This document shows, in pieces, positions 60,201 through 64,000 of a stretch of 64,000 bases of DNA. Source of the stretch: Streptomyces griseoloalbus (GTDB taxonomy: Bacteria > Actinomycetota > Actinomycetes > Streptomycetales > Streptomycetaceae); NCBI GenBank assembly GCA_014650015.1, contig BMUD01000008.1:186001-250000 (forward strand), read 5' to 3'. The notes below the pieces were generated by a model, which was given only the letters and a program-made list of their open reading frames with translations, was not told the origin of the DNA and searched no databases. A program made the position numbers and the translations under genes. How positions within the stretch are numbered: the first letter of the stretch is position 1; the number at the start of each line of letters is the position of its first letter.

Positions 60201-61790
60201 ATGACGACCCGACGCATACGGGGTGCCGCCGCCGCGGTGGCCATGGCCGGCGCCGTCGCCGCCTGCTCGGCGCCGGGCGGCGGTGGCGGGGACGGCGGCG
60301 CGTCCGCCGATTCCGTGGTGATCGGGGTCCCTGCCGAACCGGACACCCTCAGCCCGCTGCTCGGCTACGGCAAGGACGGCAACTCCAAGATCTTCGACGG
60401 CCTCCTCGCCCGGGACGCCCGTCTGCGGCTGAAGCCCGCGCTGGCGAAGGAGCTCCCCGAGGTCACCGACGGCGGCCGCACCTACACGTACACCCTGCGC
60501 GAGGGCGTGACGTTCAGCGACGGCGAGCCGCTCACCGCCGGCGACGTGGTCTTCACGTACCGCACCGTGCTGGACGAGGGGACGAACAACACCGCCAGGA
60601 GCGAACTGGAGGTCATCAAGGAGGTGCGGGCGGACGGCGACGACAAGGTCGTCTTCACCCTCGACCACCCCTACGCGGCCTTCGCCGCCCGCACGGTCCT
60701 GCCCGTCGTCCCCGAGCACATCGCCGGTGAGCAGGACCCCAACACCGGCTCCTTCAACACCGAGCCGATCGGCACCGGACCGTACGTCCTCACCGACTGG
60801 AGCAAGGGCGAGAAACTCACCTTCAAGGCCAATCCGGACTACTGGGGCGGCGCGCCGAAGGTGAAAAAGCTCACCATGGCGATCATCGCCGACGACGACG
60901 TCCGCGCCACCCGGCTGCGCTCCGGAGACCTCGACGGAGCGACCCTCCCGCCCAACCTCGCCGCCACCTTCGCGAGCGACGACGGCAAGAAGACCTACGA
61001 GGCGACCTCCTACGACTTCCGCGCCGTCACCCTGCCCACCGCGAACCCGGTCACCGGCGACACCGCGATCCGACGCGCCCTGGACCTCGCCGTGGACCGC
61101 GAGGCCATGGTCGACAGGATCCTCGACGGAGCCGGCCGCCCCGCCTACGGCCCGCTGCCCCTCGACGACCCCTGGTTCGCGAAGGACGTCGAACGCCCCC
61201 AGGACCTCACCGAGGCCAAGAGCATCCTCGACGAGGCCGGCTGGAAGCCCGGCGAGGACGGCATCCGCGCCAAGGACGGCCGGCCCGCCCGGTTCACCCT
61301 GTACTACCCCTCGGGCGACAAGGTCCGCCAGGACCACGCCCTCGCCTACGCCTCCGACGCCAAGAAGGCCGGCATCGACGTCAGGGTGGAGAGCGCCACC
61401 TGGGAGGTCATCGAACCCCGGATGAAGCACGACGCCGTGCTCGCCGGGTTCGGCAGCACCGGCGACCCCGACTTCGGCCTCTACACCCTGCTGCACTCCT
61501 CCCTGGCCGGGGACGGCTTCAACAACATGGCCCGCTACGACAACCCGGCCGTCGACAAGGCGCTCGACGCCGGCCGGCGGAACCCGGACACCAAGGCCCG
61601 CAAGGCCGCCTACGACGCCCTCCAGCGCGAACTCGTCGAGGACCCCGGCTACACCTTCCTCACCCACATCGACCACGTCTACGTCCTCGCCGACCGCTGG
61701 AACGGGCTGACCACCCAGACGGAACCGCACGAGCACGGCTTCGCCAGCGGCCCCTGGTGGAACGTCGAGGACTGGCAGCCCGGCGCATGA
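60201..61790 (+). CDS. Opp/Nik-family solute-binding lipoprotein (nickel or peptide)
   Basis: The 529-residue product has a lipoprotein signal (AVAMAGAVAAC) and the family 5 solute-binding fold: DSVVIGVPAEPDTLSPLLGYGKDG, REGVTFSDGEPLTAGDVVFTYR, PIGTGPYVLTDWSKGEKLTFKANPDYWGG, IRRALDLAVDREAMVD. NikA, DppA and OppA all belong here and cannot be separated by eye. The Nur-like box and the adjacent cobalt transporter make nickel the favoured substrate. GAGG precedes the ATG. It starts an operon with two permeases and at least one ATPase, each overlapping by four bases. Confidence 0.85.
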   Translation: MTTRRIRGAAAAVAMAGAVAACSAPGGGGGDGGASADSVVIGVPAEPDTLSPLLGYGKDGNSKIFDGLLARDARLRLKPALAKELPEVTDGGRTYTYTLREGVTFSDGEPLTAGDVVFTYRTVLDEGTNNTARSELEVIKEVRADGDDKVVFTLDHPYAAFAARTVLPVVPEHIAGEQDPNTGSFNTEPIGTGPYVLTDWSKGEKLTFKANPDYWGGAPKVKKLTMAIIADDDVRATRLRSGDLDGATLPPNLAATFASDDGKKTYEATSYDFRAVTLPTANPVTGDTAIRRALDLAVDREAMVDRILDGAGRPAYGPLPLDDPWFAKDVERPQDLTEAKSILDEAGWKPGEDGIRAKDGRPARFTLYYPSGDKVRQDHALAYASDAKKAGIDVRVESATWEVIEPRMKHDAVLAGFGSTGDPDFGLYTLLHSSLAGDGFNNMARYDNPAVDKALDAGRRNPDTKARKAAYDALQRELVEDPGYTFLTHIDHVYVLADRWNGLTTQTEPHEHGFASGPWWNVEDWQPGA

Positions 61791-62779
61791 CCCCCCTGCC
61801 CTGGGGAGCGATGGCACGACTGACGGCACGGCGGGCCCTGTTCGCCGTGCCCGTCCTCCTCGTCGTCACCTTCGGCGTGTTCGCCGTCGCCGCCGCCTCC
61901 CCCTTCGACCCCGTCAAGGCCTACGCCGGCACCGCCGCGCTCGGCGCCGACCAGGAGACCCTGGACCGGCTGCGCGACAACCTCGGCGTGGACCGGCCGT
62001 TCGCCGTCCGCTGGTGGGACTGGCTGACCTCCGCGCTCGGCGGCGACTTCGGCCGGTCCACCGTCATGCGCCAGCCGGTCGCGGAGGTCATCGGCGAACG
62101 CCTGGTGTGGTCGGCGCTGCTGTGCGCCGTCGCGTTCGCCGTCGCCGTCCTGCTCGGCACGGTGCTCGGCGTGCTCGCGGCCCGCCGTCCCGGCTCGCTC
62201 CTCGACCGCACGGTCACCTCCCTCGCGTACTCGCTGGAGGCGGCGCCGGTCTTCTGGATCGCCCTGCTCGCCATCTGGCTGTTCGCCCTGAACCTCGACG
62301 TCCTCCCGGCCGGCGGCCTCACCGACACCGGCAGCGAACACGTCACCGCCGGACAGGTCGCGAGTCATCTGGTCCTGCCCGCCGGCGTCCTCGCCGTCTC
62401 CCAACTGCCCTGGTTCACCCTCTACGTCCGTCAGGGCGTGGGCGACGCCCTCGCCGAGGACCCGGTGCGCGGGGCCAGGTCCCGCGGTCTGAGCGAACGC
62501 ACCGTCCTGCTCGGCCACGCCCTGCGCTCCGGACTGCTGCCCGTCCTCACCCTGATCGGCTCCCGCGTCCCCGAACTCATCACCGGCGCCCTGCTGGTGG
62601 AGAGCGTCTTCAGCTGGCCGGGCATCGCCGCGGCCACCGTGGAGGCGGCCACCGCCGTCGACTTCCCGCTGCTGGCCGCGCTGACCACCCTCGCCACCGC
62701 CGCCGTACTCGCCGGAAACCTGCTCGCCGACCTGCTCTACGGACTGATCGACCCGAGGGTGAAGCTGAATGAGATGTGA
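61787..62779 (+). CDS. ABC transporter permease, NikB/DppB type
   Basis: The 330-residue product has six membrane segments and the NikB/DppB features LGVDRPFAVRWWDWLTSALGGDFGRS and the EAA loop DPVRGARSRGLSERTVLLGHALRSGLLPVLTLIG. Start ATG 61787 overlaps the binding-protein stop (ATGA); a further in-frame ATG lies eight codons downstream. It forms the channel together with the next permease. Confidence 0.88.
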   Translation: MTPLPWGAMARLTARRALFAVPVLLVVTFGVFAVAAASPFDPVKAYAGTAALGADQETLDRLRDNLGVDRPFAVRWWDWLTSALGGDFGRSTVMRQPVAEVIGERLVWSALLCAVAFAVAVLLGTVLGVLAARRPGSLLDRTVTSLAYSLEAAPVFWIALLAIWLFALNLDVLPAGGLTDTGSEHVTAGQVASHLVLPAGVLAVSQLPWFTLYVRQGVGDALAEDPVRGARSRGLSERTVLLGHALRSGLLPVLTLIGSRVPELITGALLVESVFSWPGIAAATVEAATAVDFPLLAALTTLATAAVLAGNLLADLLYGLIDPRVKLNEM

Positions 62780-63696
62780 CTTTCATGGCTGACGGCACCG
62801 TCGAGAAGGCGAACCCGGCCGAGCCCGCGGCGGCCCCGACGGCGTGGCGCTCGCACGGCACCGCCCGCCGCTCCACCCACACCCTCCGGCTGCGCGTCAG
62901 TGCCGCCCTGGTCGCGGTGACCGTCCTCGCGGTCCTCCTCGTCCCCCCGCTGGTCCAGCTCGACCAGCAGGCCGTCGACCTGGCCGCCAAGCTCGAACCG
63001 CCCGGTTGGGCCCACCCCTTCGGCACCGACGACGTGGGCCGCGACCTGCTGCTGCGCTGCGTCTACGGCCTGCGGGTCTCCCTGCTCGTCGGCGTGGTGG
63101 CCGCGCTCACCGCCACCGTGATCGGCACCGCCGTCGGCGCCACCGCCGGCGCGCTCGGCGGCTGGGCCGACCGTGCGGTCATGCGCCTCGTCGACACCCT
63201 CGCCTCCGTCCCGCATCTGCTGCTCGGCGTCTTCATCGTCGCCATGTTCCGGCCGGGCGTATGGCCGGTGGTGGTCTCCGTCGGCCTCACCCACTGGCTG
63301 TCCACCGCCCGGATCGTCCGCGCCGAGGTGCTCTCGCTGCGCTCCCGCCCCCACATCGACGCGGCCGTCTCCGGCGGCGCCTCCCGGTGGCGGGTGACGG
63401 TACGGCACCTGCTGCCCGGCGTACTGCCCCAGGCCGGTCTCGCCGCCGTGCTGATGGTGCCGCACGCCATGTGGCACGAGTCGGCGCTGTCCTTCCTCGG
63501 CCTCGGCCTGCCCGCCCACACGGCCAGCCTGGGCACCCTCATCCAGAGCGCCCGCGGCTCCCTGCTCGCCGGACAGTGGTGGCCGACGCTCTTCCCCGGC
63601 CTCTTCCTGATCATCCCCACCCTCGCCCTCGCCGGTCTCGCCGGTGTCTGGCGGGAACGGATCAGTCCCCGCCGCCGATCGGAGCTCATGCTGTGA
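62776..63696 (+). CDS. ABC transporter permease, NikC/DppC type
   Basis: The 306-residue product has a charged N-terminal tail, six membrane segments, the NikC/DppC block HPFGTDDVGRDLLLRCVYGLRVSLLVGVVAAL, and the EAA-type loop RPHIDAAVSGGASRWRVTVRHLLPGVLPQ. It starts with GTG overlapping the previous stop (62776-62779); an ATG three codons later is possible. It pairs with the NikB-like permease. Confidence 0.88.
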   Translation: MTFMADGTVEKANPAEPAAAPTAWRSHGTARRSTHTLRLRVSAALVAVTVLAVLLVPPLVQLDQQAVDLAAKLEPPGWAHPFGTDDVGRDLLLRCVYGLRVSLLVGVVAALTATVIGTAVGATAGALGGWADRAVMRLVDTLASVPHLLLGVFIVAMFRPGVWPVVVSVGLTHWLSTARIVRAEVLSLRSRPHIDAAVSGGASRWRVTVRHLLPGVLPQAGLAAVLMVPHAMWHESALSFLGLGLPAHTASLGTLIQSARGSLLAGQWWPTLFPGLFLIIPTLALAGLAGVWRERISPRRRSELML

Positions 63697-64000
63697 CCGA
63701 GCGACCCCCCGTCCTGTCGGTACGCGGCCTGTCGGTGCGGTTCCTGCTGCCCGGCGGGCGCCGGATCGCCGCCGTCACCGACGCGCACTTCGACGTGGCG
63801 CCCGGCGAGTGCCTCGCCCTGATCGGCGAGAGCGGTTGCGGCAAGTCCGTCCTCGCCTCCGCCCTGCTCGGCCTGCTCCCGGCCAACGCCCAGACCGCCG
63901 GACGTGCCCTGCTCGGCGACCTCGACCTGCTCACCGCAGACGAACGCACCCTCGCCCGCACCGTACGGGGCCGCAGGATCGGCCTCGTCCCGCAGAGCCC
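63693..64000 (+). CDS. ABC transporter ATPase, NikD/DppD type, partial, cut by right edge
   Basis: About 102 residues are visible, starting at a GTG that overlaps the previous stop. They contain VLSVRGLSVRFLLPGGRRIAAVTDA and Walker A IGESGCGKSV at about residue 45, as in the first ATPase of Opp/Dpp/Nik transporters. A second ATPase gene would be expected outside the window. Confidence 0.88.
   Translation, partial: MTERPPVLSVRGLSVRFLLPGGRRIAAVTDAHFDVAPGECLALIGESGCGKSVLASALLGLLPANAQTAGRALLGDLDLLTADERTLARTVRGRRIGLVPQS

Overview
The window is a stretch of a Streptomyces chromosome, or of a very close relative. The sequence is extremely GC-rich with G/C-ending codons, GTG starts and 4-base stop/start overlaps are common, a few genes carry rare TTA (bldA-type) codons, and families typical of streptomycetes appear: DUF5999, DUF6099-like, DUF6299, SepF-like, FxSxx-type peptide, DasR and SAV_2336. 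The order SepF-like / AAA / MazG / arginine deiminase / ornithine carbamoyltransferase recalls the SCO596x-597x part of the S. coelicolor chromosome (from memory, not checked). No rRNA, tRNA, CRISPR array, prophage or transposase was seen.

Left part (1-15.3 kb). A ribbon-helix-helix regulator, a DUF4097 protein and the start of an ABC ATPase run off the left edge behind an array of TGGCACC repeats. Next come four tightly coupled minus-strand genes: a PhyH-type dioxygenase with TTA at codon 8, a DUF6271-like protein, a PLP decarboxylase fused to a GNAT, and an MFS carrier. They look like an uncharacterised small-molecule operon. Upstream of it lies a GH3 hexosaminidase preceded by DasR-type (dre) sites, and then a complete das-like locus: a DasR homologue containing a TTA codon, divergent from dasABC and a second GH3 gene, with three more dre sites between them. 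It appears to be a paralogue of the classical das locus.

Middle part (15.3-36.3 kb). This holds a YdeI-like gene, a SepF-like gene, an AAA ATPase overlapping a MazG-like gene, small lineage-specific genes and an F420-type oxidoreductase. The Hen1-Pnkp RNA repair pair follows. Next is a three-gene VMAP / MoxR / SAV_2336-NB-ARC-TPR conflict-type system in which every gene has one TTA codon. After a convergent cation/proton antiporter comes an FxSxx-like precursor peptide next to an HExxH peptide-hydroxylase-like gene, with no radical SAM partner. A 21-22 bp minisatellite ends this block.

Right part (36.3-64 kb). Arginine deiminase and ornithine carbamoyltransferase are followed by an anti-sigma-like ATPase. 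A CoA-dependent aromatic catabolic cluster comes next, best explained as 2-aminobenzoyl-CoA (or salicylyl-CoA) degradation: enoyl-CoA hydratase, monooxygenase/OYE fusion, PaaX, aryl-CoA ligase, acyl-CoA dehydrogenase and RidA. Its two outward promoters share near-identical sequence. Small secreted and regulatory genes lead to a flotillin plus giant DUF3686-type AAA ATPase pair separated by a 51-bp tandem repeat. The window ends with a CbiMNQO cobalt/nickel transporter behind a cobalamin riboswitch. Divergent from it is an Opp/Nik-type ABC transporter whose promoter overlaps a Nur-box-like palindrome; its ATPase gene is cut by the right edge.
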